Positions 25,053 through 32,141 of a stretch of 64,000 nt of DNA are shown here, in pieces. The stretch comes from Streptomyces seoulensis. Its GTDB lineage: Bacteria > Actinomycetota > Actinomycetes > Streptomycetales > Streptomycetaceae. Below the pieces are notes generated by a model. That model saw nothing but the letters and a program-made list of their open reading frames with translations, made no database searches and was not told where the DNA came from. A program made the translations under genes and the position numbers. Where the stretch lies: positions 2,976,001 to 3,040,000 of the forward strand of contig NZ_CP032229.1 in assembly GCF_004328625.1 (NCBI RefSeq), written 5' to 3'. The stretch's first letter is position 1; the number at the start of each line of letters is the position of its first letter.

Positions 25053-25694
25053 ATGAGCATGCTGACTCCCCCCGGCATGGGCGGTAAATACCGGATCACA
25101 GGGGACACCTACCCTCGGATGCGCCCGCCCCGGCGACGCGGCAGGCTCGTCGCCGCCGTCGTGGCCTCCGTGGCCGCGCTGGGCGTCGCAGGCTGGGGCA
25201 CGCTGCAGCTCATCGACGTCTTCACCGGCGGCGACGGCTCGGTGTCCGGTCACGCGGCGGACTGCCGCACCAAGGTCGCCAAGGCGGCTCCGGTCAAGGC
25301 CCTGCCCAAGCCCGGCACCATCACCGTGAACGTCTACAACGCCACCACGCGCTCCGGGCTCGCCAAGCAGACGGCGGACGAGTTGAAGAAGCGCGGCTTC
25401 AAGATCGGCGACGTGGGCAACGCGGACAAGCAGTTCGACAAGAAGGTCAAGGGCACCGGGATGCTGATCGGTCCCACCACCGCCCTCGACACCACGCTCC
25501 CGGTGCTGAGCACCCAGCTCACGGACGCCGAGCGGCGCACCGACGCGGCCCGCAAGGGCGCGGTGCTGGACCTGGTCATCGGGGACAGGTTCAAGTCCCT
25601 GACCCAGCGGCCGGCCGCCGACAGCGCGGTGACCAAGCTGACGGCACCGGAACAGGTGGCCGCGGTCACGACCACCAAGAAGAAGACCTGCTGA
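25053..25694 (+). CDS. LytR C-terminal domain membrane protein
   Basis: A 213-residue protein anchored by one N-terminal transmembrane helix at about residues 31-52 (LVAAVVASVAALGVAGWGTL). The outer part holds a LytR_C domain: ITVNVYNATTRSGLAKQTADEL, RGFKIGDVGNAD, and VLDLVIGDRFKSL. LytR_C domains accompany cell-wall glycopolymer ligases of the LCP family, but no LCP domain is present here, so this is a stand-alone LytR_C protein whose partner is unknown. It ends with KKKTC. Translation starts at ATG 25053 on a probably leaderless message. Confidence 0.88.
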   Translation: MSMLTPPGMGGKYRITGDTYPRMRPPRRRGRLVAAVVASVAALGVAGWGTLQLIDVFTGGDGSVSGHAADCRTKVAKAAPVKALPKPGTITVNVYNATTRSGLAKQTADELKKRGFKIGDVGNADKQFDKKVKGTGMLIGPTTALDTTLPVLSTQLTDAERRTDAARKGAVLDLVIGDRFKSLTQRPAADSAVTKLTAPEQVAAVTTTKKKTC

Positions 25695-25706
25695 AGCGGC
25701 AGAACG

Positions 25707-25745
25707 GGAAGGGGGGCCACCCAGCCGGGCGGCCCCCCCTTCTTC
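25707..25745. terminator. bidirectional terminator between LytR_C gene and upp
   Basis: Stem AAGGGGGGCC / GGCCCCCCCTT with a 12-base loop, between two convergent genes. A T-rich stretch (TTCTTCTGCTTT) follows on the plus strand. Confidence 0.8.
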
Positions 25746-25761
25746 TGCTTTCGCTCCGTGC

Positions 25762-26397
25762 CTACTCGGCCGCGCCGTACAGGCGGTCGCCCGCGTCGCC
25801 CAGGCCCGGGACGATGTAGCCCTGCTCGTTGAGGCGCTCGTCCACCGCGGCGGTGACCACGGTGACCGGGGTGCCGGCCAGGTCCCGCTCCAGGATCTCC
25901 ACGCCCTCGGGGGAGGCCAGCAGGACCACGGCGGTCACGTCGTCGGCGCCGCGGCCGATCAGCTCGCGGATGGCCGCGACCAGGGTGCCGCCCGTGGCCA
26001 GCATCGGGTCCAGGACGTACACCTGGCGGCCGGAGAGGTCGTCCGGCATACGGGAGGCGTAGGTCTCCGCCTGGAGCGTCTCCTCGTTGCGGATCATGCC
26101 CAGGAAGCCCACCTCGGCGGTCGGCAGCAGCCGGACCATGCCGTCCAGCATGCCGAGGCCGGCGCGCAGGATCGGCACCACCAGCGGGCGCGGGCGGGCG
26201 AGCTTGACGCCGGTGGTCCGGGCGACCGGGGTCTGGATGTCGACGGCCTCGGTGCGCACGTCCCGCGTGGCCTCGTAGGCGAGCAGGGTGACCAGCTCGT
26301 CGGCGAGACGGCGGAAGGTCGCGGAGTCGGTGCGCTGGTCGCGCAGCGTGGTGAGCTTGTGAGCGACCAGGGGGTGGTCGACGACGTGGAGACGCAT
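25762..26397 (-). CDS. upp: uracil phosphoribosyltransferase
   Basis: Makes UMP from uracil and PRPP in pyrimidine salvage. The 211-residue protein has the usual length and motifs: [20 protein letters not shown] at the start, [15 protein letters not shown], the PRPP-binding loop [14 protein letters not shown], and the C-terminal uracil-binding region [19 protein letters not shown] 26397 is the standard start; an upstream extension to 26907 is not supported. Confidence 0.97.
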   Translation of the reverse strand: MRLHVVDHPLVAHKLTTLRDQRTDSATFRRLADELVTLLAYEATRDVRTEAVDIQTPVARTTGVKLARPRPLVVPILRAGLGMLDGMVRLLPTAEVGFLGMIRNEETLQAETYASRMPDDLSGRQVYVLDPMLATGGTLVAAIRELIGRGADDVTAVVLLASPEGVEILERDLAGTPVTVVTAAVDERLNEQGYIVPGLGDAGDRLYGAAE

Positions 26398-26493
26398 GTC
26401 TTCAACAGTAACCGTGCCCGCCCTGTGCCTCGTGTCGGCATCAAACCGCCCGTCCGGGGGAATGCGCTTGAGACCGACCGGGGTGGTGAAACC

Positions 26494-26718
26494 GTGGCTG
26501 ACCTGCCGAACCTGCCGAACAACGGCCCGGCGACGACCGGGGAGATCGGGCCGTTCAGGCCCCCACAGCCCGAGACGGACGCCGAACGCAGGCGCCGCCG
26601 GGCCCAGTTCCTCCGCGACCTGGCCGAGGCCCGGCAGCTGCGCGACCGGGTCCAGCCGCGCCGCGCCAAGGCGGCCCGGCTGCGCCACGCCATGCGCATG
26701 CGAACGTTCCGCTGGTAG
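26494..26718 (+). CDS. small basic protein between upp and the tadA locus
   Basis: A 74-residue protein, Pro-rich in the first third ([19 protein letters not shown]) and then very basic and helical ([35 protein letters not shown]). The GTG start follows GGGTGGTG. It is divergent from upp. The position corresponds, from memory, to a small conserved gene next to upp in S. coelicolor. The function is unknown; nucleic-acid binding would fit the charge. Confidence 0.6.
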   Translation: MADLPNLPNNGPATTGEIGPFRPPQPETDAERRRRRAQFLRDLAEARQLRDRVQPRRAKAARLRHAMRMRTFRW

Positions 26719-26930
26719 CCCCACCCGTCGTACGGTCCTGTCATCGGCGCTCGCGACGCCGCGTACGATCCGCAGGTGACGGCAGCAGGGAGCCGAAGAC
26801 GTCCCCTGAGCGACTTGTTTTCTGCCACGATTCCCAGTGGGCGGACCCCGGAGCGCACCTGCTCCCCCGCCCGGACCTCCGCCGGGGGGACCCCCCGACC
26901 GGCACACCTATGACCAGTGGGAGAGTCACG

Positions 26931-27467
26931 GTGTACTTCGCCGCACTGCTCGCGCGCACCGAAGACGGGTGGGAAGCGAGCGACACGGAGCTCGACGATG
27001 TGGAGACCCTGTCCGATCTGGCCGACCTCGCCCGCGAGGCGTCGCCGGAGGAGGACACGGTGCTCGTCCTGATCGAGCAGGAGGACTCCTGGTTCGGGGT
27101 CGTCCGGGTGGACGGGGAGGAGGACCCCCGTATCTACGTCTCCGACGCCGCCGCCGCCGCCCGCAGCGCCTACGGGGAGCTGCTCCTCACCGATGAGCTG
27201 CTGGGCCGCGCGCCCGGCGCGGACGACGGGCCCGACCTGGACTCCCTGGACCTCGACGGCACCGAGGACGGCGAGTCCGAGGAGTCCGAGGACGGCGAGG
27301 AGTCCCCGGACGACGACGCCGTCCCGCACAGCCCGGTCGGCGACCGCGAGATCCTCGGCGATCTCGGGATCGGCGAGAAGGAGCTGCGCGCCCTGGACGC
27401 GGACGACGCCCTGGGCACGATCGCCGAGGTGCTGGGCGCCTCGGAGGTACTGGAGACCGTCCGCTGA
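26931..27467 (+). CDS. tRNA adenosine deaminase-associated protein
   Basis: A 178-residue acidic protein of the actinobacterial family that is always found next to tadA. It begins MYFAALLARTEDGWEASDTEL and has WFGVVRVDGEEDPRIYVSDAAAAARSAYGELLL. A very acidic linker (ESEESEDGEESPDDD) leads to a conserved C-terminus (GDREILGDLGIGEKELRAL). GTG 26931 is preferred because GGGAGAG is 5 bases ahead; ATG 26910 would add seven residues. It lies 44 bases ahead of tadA in the same direction. A role in tRNA editing is implied only by the constant association. Confidence 0.85.
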   Translation: MYFAALLARTEDGWEASDTELDDVETLSDLADLAREASPEEDTVLVLIEQEDSWFGVVRVDGEEDPRIYVSDAAAAARSAYGELLLTDELLGRAPGADDGPDLDSLDLDGTEDGESEESEDGEESPDDDAVPHSPVGDREILGDLGIGEKELRALDADDALGTIAEVLGASEVLETVR

Positions 27468-27511
27468 CCGCGCCGCACGAGACCCCGAGGCCCCCGAGGA
27501 ACACGGACCCG

Positions 27512-27967
27512 GTGCGCGACCCCTGGCGGCCCGCGATGCGGCTCGCCCTGGCCGAGGCCGGGCGGGCCGCGCTCGGCGGTGACGTCCCGGTGGGCGCCGT
27601 CGTGCTCGGCCCGGACGGCACCACCGTGCTGGGCGCCGGGCACAACGAGCGCGAGGCGACCGGTGATCCGACCGCTCACGCCGAGGTGCTGGCGCTGCGC
27701 CGGGCCGCCGCCGCGCTCGGCGAGTGGCGGCTGACCGGCTGCACGCTGGTGGTGACGCTGGAGCCGTGCACGATGTGCGCGGGCGCCCTGGTCCAGTCCC
27801 GCGTCGACCGGGTCGTCTACGGCGCCCGCGACGACAAGGCGGGCGCGGCCGGCTCGCTCTGGGACGTCGTACGCGACCGGCGGCTCAACCACCGGCCGGA
27901 GGTGGTGGAGGGCGTGCTCGCCGAGGAGTGCGCCCGGCCGCTGACGGAGTTCTTCAGAGGGCGCTGA
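27512..27967 (+). CDS. tadA: tRNA-specific adenosine-34 deaminase
   Basis: Converts A34 to inosine in the tRNA-Arg(ACG) anticodon, a tRNA that is itself encoded in this window at 48004-48076. The 151-residue cytidine-deaminase-fold protein has the zinc and catalytic motif HAEVLALR (His56, Glu58) and PCTMC (Cys86, Cys89). DVPVGAVVLGPDG and the YGARDDKAGAAGSLWDV loop are typical of TadA. GTG 27512 is used; GAGGAACA lies ahead of it. Confidence 0.94.
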   Translation: MRDPWRPAMRLALAEAGRAALGGDVPVGAVVLGPDGTTVLGAGHNEREATGDPTAHAEVLALRRAAAALGEWRLTGCTLVVTLEPCTMCAGALVQSRVDRVVYGARDDKAGAAGSLWDVVRDRRLNHRPEVVEGVLAEECARPLTEFFRGR

Positions 27968-28047
27968 ACAGGCGCCGAAAGCCCTGCTGGGAGGGGCTGC
28001 GGCCATCGATTTCTGCCGATGGGGCACCTTGCTGTAAGGTCTCCCTC

Positions 28048-28132
28048 GGTAGCGTGTCCGAGCGGCCGAAGGAGCTCGCCTCGAAAGCGAGTGTGGCGCA
28101 AGTCACCGAGGGTTCAAATCCCTCCGCTACCG
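28048..28132 (+). tRNA. tRNA-Ser (CGA)
   Basis: Type II tRNA. Acceptor arms GGTAGCG and CGCTACC pair, the anticodon loop CTCGAAA gives CGA (serine), a long variable arm is present, and the T-arm contains GGTTCAAATCC. CCA is not encoded. Confidence 0.95.
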
Positions 28133-28137
28133 CTTGA

Positions 28138-28167
28138 GAAGGGCCCCGTCTTCGGACGGGGCCCTTC
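28138..28167 (+). terminator. terminator after tRNA-Ser(CGA)
   Basis: GAAGGGCCCCGTC TTCG GACGGGGCCCTTC, perfect 13-bp stem with a stable TTCG loop, starting 6 bases after the tRNA. Confidence 0.9.
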
Positions 28168-28306
28168 GTGCGTCCCGGCGGAGAGCCCCGACCGGGAGCC
28201 CTCAATTGACAATCGTGTGCGTCCTGTTGGGTACGCGAAGGCCCATGGCGGTTACACTCGCCGCCGCAGGCAGGTCAGTGGGGCCGATGGGACAGGGGAG
28301 GCCGCG

Positions 28307-28486
28307 GTGGCGGTGAACGCCAAGAAGATCGTCGTGTTCGCGCTCGTGGTCTTCGCCATGTACGTGATCATCACCGACCCCGCCAAGGCGGCCGACTACG
28401 TCCAGATAGCCTTCGAGGGCATATCGGACGCCGCCGGGGCCATCGGGGACTTCATGACCTGGGTCGTGGACGGCGCCAAGAACTGA
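28307..28486 (+). CDS. 59-residue single-pass membrane protein
   Basis: Starts MAVNAKKIVVFALVVFAMYV, giving one transmembrane helix at about residues 6-24, then IITDPAKAADYVQIAFEGIS and a second amphipathic helix. The GTG start at 28307 has GGGGAGG upstream. The sequence looks highly conserved in Streptomyces, from memory; no function is known to me. It is 28 bases ahead of a Dabb-domain gene in the same direction. A TTGACA box at 28206 with GGGTAC 17 bases later may be its promoter. Confidence 0.75.
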   Translation: MAVNAKKIVVFALVVFAMYVIITDPAKAADYVQIAFEGISDAAGAIGDFMTWVVDGAKN

Positions 28487-28514
28487 CCGGCCGCAAGAGC
28501 AAGAGGTACGCCGC

Positions 28515-28808
28515 ATGATCCGGCATCTGGTCCTGTTCAAGCTCGACGAGGGTGTGGAGCGCGACGAGCCGCGCGTCCAGGAGGGCGTGGCCGCCTTCCG
28601 CGCGCTGGGCGGGCAGATCGACGAGCTGCGCTCCTGGGAGTGCGGCTGGAACGTCACCGACCGCCCCATCGCCTACGACTTCGCCATCAACTCCTCCGTC
28701 GAGGACACCGGCGCCCTCCAGCGCTACCTGGACCACCCCGCCCATCAGGCGGGCGTCGCGCTGTGGCGGGAGTTCGCCACGTGGGTGATCGCCGACTACG
28801 AGTTCTGA
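28515..28808 (+). CDS. Dabb (stress-response A/B barrel) family protein
   Basis: A 97-residue dimeric ferredoxin-like alpha/beta-barrel protein. MIRHLVLFKLDEG is the signature first strand, and RYLDHPAHQAGVALW is the conserved HPxH-type segment. Members are found in stress responses and in some polyketide cyclases; the substrate here is unknown. Closely spaced with the small membrane protein ahead of it and ended by a strong terminator. Confidence 0.9.
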   Translation: MIRHLVLFKLDEGVERDEPRVQEGVAAFRALGGQIDELRSWECGWNVTDRPIAYDFAINSSVEDTGALQRYLDHPAHQAGVALWREFATWVIADYEF

Positions 28809-28831
28809 GGGCCGGACCGGCCCGGACAGCG

Positions 28832-28862
28832 AGCCCTCCGCCGTTACGGCGGGGGGCTTTTC
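28832..28862 (+). terminator. terminator after the Dabb gene
   Basis: AGCCCTCCGCCG TTA CGGCGGGGGGCT (one wobble pair) followed by a T run (TTTTCC). Confidence 0.85.
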
Positions 28863-28999
28863 CGTGTCCGGCGATCCATCCATTGGCGTCGTTTGAGGCC
28901 CAACACGACGTTATGCGGTGCTTGCACACAGTGCACATGTCTTGTGATGCTATGACCGCTTTTGACGGATGATTGACCGATGAAGAGGTGGCGTTGACC

Positions 29000-29857
29000 G
29001 TGTCGGCCAGTACTGCGCCGCCCCAGGCGGAGGCGCCCGCGACCCTCCCCGAGCCCTCCGCCGAGCCCGCCGCCGCACCCCCTCCCGAGAAGCGCCGGGG
29101 CGCCGACACCCGGGCCCTGACCCAGGTGCTCTTCGGCGAGCTGAAGAACCTCACCCCCGGCACCCCGGAGCACAACCGGGTCCGCGGGGCGCTCATCGAG
29201 GCCAACCTCCCGCTGGTGCGCTACGCCGCCGCCCGCTTCCGCTCCCGCAACGAGCCGATGGAGGACGTGGTCCAGGTCGGCACCATCGGGCTGATCAACG
29301 CCATCGACCGCTTCGACCCCGACCGGGGCGTGCAGTTCCCGACCTTCGCCATGCCGACCGTGGTCGGCGAGATCAAGCGGTATTTCCGGGACAACGTCCG
29401 CACCGTGCACGTACCGCGCCGGCTGCACGAGCTGTGGGTGCAGGTGAACGGGGCCACCGAGGACCTCACCACCGCGCTCGGCAGATCGCCCTCCACCGCC
29501 GAGATCGCCGAACGCCTCAGGATCAGCGAGGAGGAGGTGCTGTCCTGCATCGAGGCGGGACGCTCGTACCACGCCACCTCGCTGGAGGCCGCGCAGGAGG
29601 GCGACGGGCTGCCCGGACTGCTGGACCGCATCGGCTACGAGGACCCGGCGCTGGACGGCGTGGAGCACCGCGACCTGGTCCGGCACCTGCTGGTCCAGCT
29701 CCCCGAGCGCGAGCAGCGCATCCTGCTGCTCCGCTACTACAGCAACCTGACCCAGTCGCAGATCAGCGCCGAACTCGGTGTCTCCCAGATGCACGTCTCC
29801 CGGCTGCTCGCCCGGAGCTTCCAGCGGCTCAGATCGGCCAACCGGATCGAGGCATGA
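29000..29857 (+). CDS. sigF: SigB/SigF/SigG-family RNA polymerase sigma factor
   Basis: A 285-residue sigma factor of the SigB/F/G subfamily, controlling stress or sporulation genes. Region 2 includes [38 protein letters not shown] and [19 protein letters not shown]. Region 3 contains VPRRLHEL and region 4 [20 protein letters not shown], the helix-turn-helix for the -35 box. The Pro-rich N-terminus resembles S. coelicolor SigF. The GTG at 29000 is chosen for its AGAGGTGG ribosome site and the matching length; a TTG at 28973 is a weaker choice. Gene order with upp, tadA and the next sigma gene matches my memory of sigF (SCO4035). Confidence 0.85.
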   Translation: MSASTAPPQAEAPATLPEPSAEPAAAPPPEKRRGADTRALTQVLFGELKNLTPGTPEHNRVRGALIEANLPLVRYAAARFRSRNEPMEDVVQVGTIGLINAIDRFDPDRGVQFPTFAMPTVVGEIKRYFRDNVRTVHVPRRLHELWVQVNGATEDLTTALGRSPSTAEIAERLRISEEEVLSCIEAGRSYHATSLEAAQEGDGLPGLLDRIGYEDPALDGVEHRDLVRHLLVQLPEREQRILLLRYYSNLTQSQISAELGVSQMHVSRLLARSFQRLRSANRIEA

Positions 29858-30171
29858 CCGGCGCACGGGAGCACGGAACGGAAAACCGCAGGTAGCGGCC
29901 GTTCGCATGCGGGATCGAATGATCACCGTCAGGAGCGAATCACGGCACGTCGACAGTGTCGGCAATTGTGCGCCGAAAGCCCGTCAGACCCCGTTCTGCC
30001 AGGGCTTCTTGGCGTCTCACGTGTCGACATGTCACTACAGCGCGTTGCCGACATGTGACATTCTGCGGGAAGCGCGTTTGCCGGGGCTTCGGCGCCGGTA
30101 ATTCAGGTGAAGGCCGCGCTGTTCGATCAGGACAGCGCGCCGCGACCGTCCCGCGACCCAAAGGGGGTGGC
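29858..30171. promoter_or_regulatory. sigF-sigN intergenic region with possible SigB-type promoter
   Basis: 314 bases without a gene. GTTTGC at 30076 and GGTAAT 15 bases later resemble a SigB/SigF-type promoter (GTTT - 14/15 bases - GGGTAT) about 70 bases ahead of sigN, which would fit autoregulation known for sigN. Two related short motifs, CGACATGTCAC and CGACATGTGAC, lie between 30024 and 30062. They could be an operator; nothing else stands out. Confidence 0.35.
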
Positions 30172-31131
30172 ATGTCCGCAGAACAGGGCAGCTCGAAGGT
30201 GCTCACGAAGACCGTGGCAGCGCCGCAGAAGCTCGACGCTCTCGACGTCCTCGACGGCTTCGAGGGTGCTCCGGCCCTCGACGCCGCGCCCGCCCCCGCC
30301 GTCCCGGCACCGGCGCCCGACACGGCCCCGGCGGCCGAGGAGGCCGTCCAACTGCCGTTGTCCTCGGGGGACATCGACACCCGCACGCTGTCCCGCTCCC
30401 TGTTCCTGCGGCTCGCCGCGCTCGGCGAGGACAGCCCCGAGCGGGGTTACGTCCGGGACACCCTGATCGAGCTGAACCTCCCGCTGGTGCGGTACGCGGC
30501 GGCCCGCTTCCGCTCGCGCAACGAGCCGATGGAGGACATCGTCCAGGTCGGCACCATCGGGCTGATCAAGGCGATCGACCGCTTCGACTGCGAACGGGGC
30601 GTGGAGTTCCCGACGTTCGCGATGCCGACGGTCGTGGGCGAGATCAAGCGGTTCTTCCGCGACACCTCGTGGTCGGTGCGGGTGCCGCGCCGGCTGCAGG
30701 AGCTGCGCCTGGCGCTGACCAAGGCGAGCGACGAGCTGTCCCAGCGGCTCGACCGCTCCCCGACCGTGCCGGAGCTGGCGGTCGCGCTCGGAGTCTCCGA
30801 GGAGGACGTGGTCGACGGTCTGGCGGTGGGCAACGCCTACACCGCCTCCTCGCTCGACTCCCCGGCCCCCGAGGACGACGGCGGCGAGGGCTCCCTGGCC
30901 GACCGCCTCGGCTACGAGGACACGGCGCTGGAGGGCGTGGAGTACCGGGAGTCGCTCAAGCCGCTGCTGGCCAAGCTGCCGCCGCGCGAGCGCCGGATCA
31001 TCATGCTGCGCTTCTTCGCCAACATGACCCAGTCACAGATCGGCGAGGAGGTCGGCATCTCGCAGATGCACGTCTCGCGGCTGCTGACCCGCACGCTGTC
31101 CCAGCTCCGCGAGGGTCTCGTCTCCGACTGA
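30172..31131 (+). CDS. sigN: second SigB/SigF/SigG-family sigma factor
   Basis: A 319-residue paralogue of the preceding sigma factor. It has an Ala/Pro-rich N-terminal extension of about 65 residues, then region 2 ([36 protein letters not shown]), region 3 ([12 protein letters not shown]) and region 4 ([20 protein letters not shown], then SQMHVSRLL). It starts at ATG 30172 behind a very strong AAGGGGGTGG. Position right after sigF and length agree with S. coelicolor sigN (SCO4034), recalled as acting in sporulation-linked development. No anti-sigma gene is next to either sigma gene. Confidence 0.82.
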   Translation: MSAEQGSSKVLTKTVAAPQKLDALDVLDGFEGAPALDAAPAPAVPAPAPDTAPAAEEAVQLPLSSGDIDTRTLSRSLFLRLAALGEDSPERGYVRDTLIELNLPLVRYAAARFRSRNEPMEDIVQVGTIGLIKAIDRFDCERGVEFPTFAMPTVVGEIKRFFRDTSWSVRVPRRLQELRLALTKASDELSQRLDRSPTVPELAVALGVSEEDVVDGLAVGNAYTASSLDSPAPEDDGGEGSLADRLGYEDTALEGVEYRESLKPLLAKLPPRERRIIMLRFFANMTQSQIGEEVGISQMHVSRLLTRTLSQLREGLVSD

Positions 31132-31162
31132 CGGACCCGGGGAAGACGAGGGAAGATCTGCC

Positions 31163-31199
31163 CGGCCCGTGTCGCGCGCTTCGGCGCCGACGCGGGCCG
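31163..31199 (+). terminator. probable sigN terminator
   Basis: CGGCCCGTGTCG pairs with CGACGCGGGCCG (one G-T pair) around a 13-base loop, 31 bases after the sigN stop. There is no T run. Confidence 0.6.
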
Positions 31200-31236
31200 C
31201 GGCCTTTGGAGGGGGGCTCCGGGACGGAGCCCGAGG

Positions 31237-31431
31237 TCACTTCAGCGCGAGCCAGGCGACGGCCGCGACGACGGCCACGGCCACGACGATGCCGATGATC
31301 AGGCCGACGCGGGGGCCGGAGGAAACGGCCTCCTGCTGGCGAGCCGGGGGAGTCTCGTCGACGAACGCGCGGAACATCTGGGTGCTGCCTGCGGGGTCGT
31401 AATTGCCCTGGGGGCCCTGGGTGTTAGCCAT
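31237..31431 (-). CDS. 64-residue tail-anchored membrane protein
   Basis: Starts MANTQGPQGNYDPAGSTQMF, followed by a short acidic stretch (RAFVDETPPAR) and a single C-terminal transmembrane helix (VGLIIGIVVAVAVVAAVAWL). This is the layout of a tail-anchored protein. It resembles small Streptomyces proteins of unknown function. It faces sigN and diverges from the MarR gene. An upstream in-frame start at 31503 lacks support. Confidence 0.7.
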   Translation of the reverse strand: MANTQGPQGNYDPAGSTQMFRAFVDETPPARQQEAVSSGPRVGLIIGIVVAVAVVAAVAWLALK

Positions 31432-31577
31432 GGGCCGAGACACTAGCGAATCCGGGTGCCCACCCCAAGTGCGGGGCCATGGGGACAGAGACGGGCAGGT
31501 CACCCGCGTCCACCTGCGTATTTACGATCGCAATACTTGCCTTTGCCAAGTTTTTGCGCCGTCGCCCATCGATTTAT

Positions 31578-31619
31578 TTGCCTACAGCAACCAAGCATCT
31601 CTATGGTTGCCCAAAGCAA
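31578..31619. promoter_or_regulatory. paired MarR operator candidates
   Basis: TTGCCTACAGCAA (31578-31590) and TTGCCCAAAGCAA (31607-31619) share the form TTGCCnnnAGCAA, set 29 bp apart, roughly three helical turns. A looser relative, TTGCCTTTGCCAA, is at 31537-31549. The DNA here is AT-rich for this genome. The second copy ends 17 bases ahead of the MarR start. Confidence 0.65.
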
Positions 31620-31636
31620 CGAATACGGGAGGTGTG

Positions 31637-32128
31637 ATGGCCGAGCAGGCGCAGTTCGAGGAGCTGGCACGTCAGCTCAGTGCCGTCGGCGCCGTGAAGC
31701 GCGACATCGGGCGGATACTCCCGCCCGACTGCCCGGCAGGTTCGGCCGCCGTGCTGACCCTGCTCGGCCGCCACGAGGAGATGCGCATGAGCAAGCTCGC
31801 CGAGCTGCTCGCCGTCGATCTGTCGGTGACCAGCAGGCATGTCGCCCACGTGGCCGCGCGCGGCTGGATCGAGCGGTCGCCGGACCCGGCGGACAAGCGC
31901 TCGCGCATCCTGCGCCTGACGCCCGCCGGCCACGACCAGCTCATGGAGCTGTCGCTGCGCACCAGCCGGCTGCTCGAAGAGCGGCTGAGCGACTGGACCG
32001 ACGACGAGGTCGCCCAGCTCATCCAGCTCATGACCCGGCTGCGCGCGTCGTTCGGCGACTGCCGCTCCGGCGTGCCGAGGCCGGCCGCCCCCGTTTCCGC
32101 AGAAACCCGTACACCCGCGATCACGTAA
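31637..32128 (+). CDS. MarR-family regulator
   Basis: A 163-residue winged-helix regulator. LARQLSAVGAVKRDIGRIL forms the first helix, then the DNA-reading part MRMSKLAELLAVDLSVTSRHVAH and the wing SPDPADKRSRILRLTPAG. It starts at ATG 31637 with GGGAGG ahead. The gene ends 13 bases before a large MFS-transporter gene, so they form one operon, and the TTGCCnnnAGCAA pair upstream is the likely autoregulatory site. The inducer is probably a transported drug-like ligand, as for EmrR/MexR types. Confidence 0.9.
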   Translation: MAEQAQFEELARQLSAVGAVKRDIGRILPPDCPAGSAAVLTLLGRHEEMRMSKLAELLAVDLSVTSRHVAHVAARGWIERSPDPADKRSRILRLTPAGHDQLMELSLRTSRLLEERLSDWTDDEVAQLIQLMTRLRASFGDCRSGVPRPAAPVSAETRTPAIT

Positions 32129-32141
32129 GTAAAGGAAGCCC

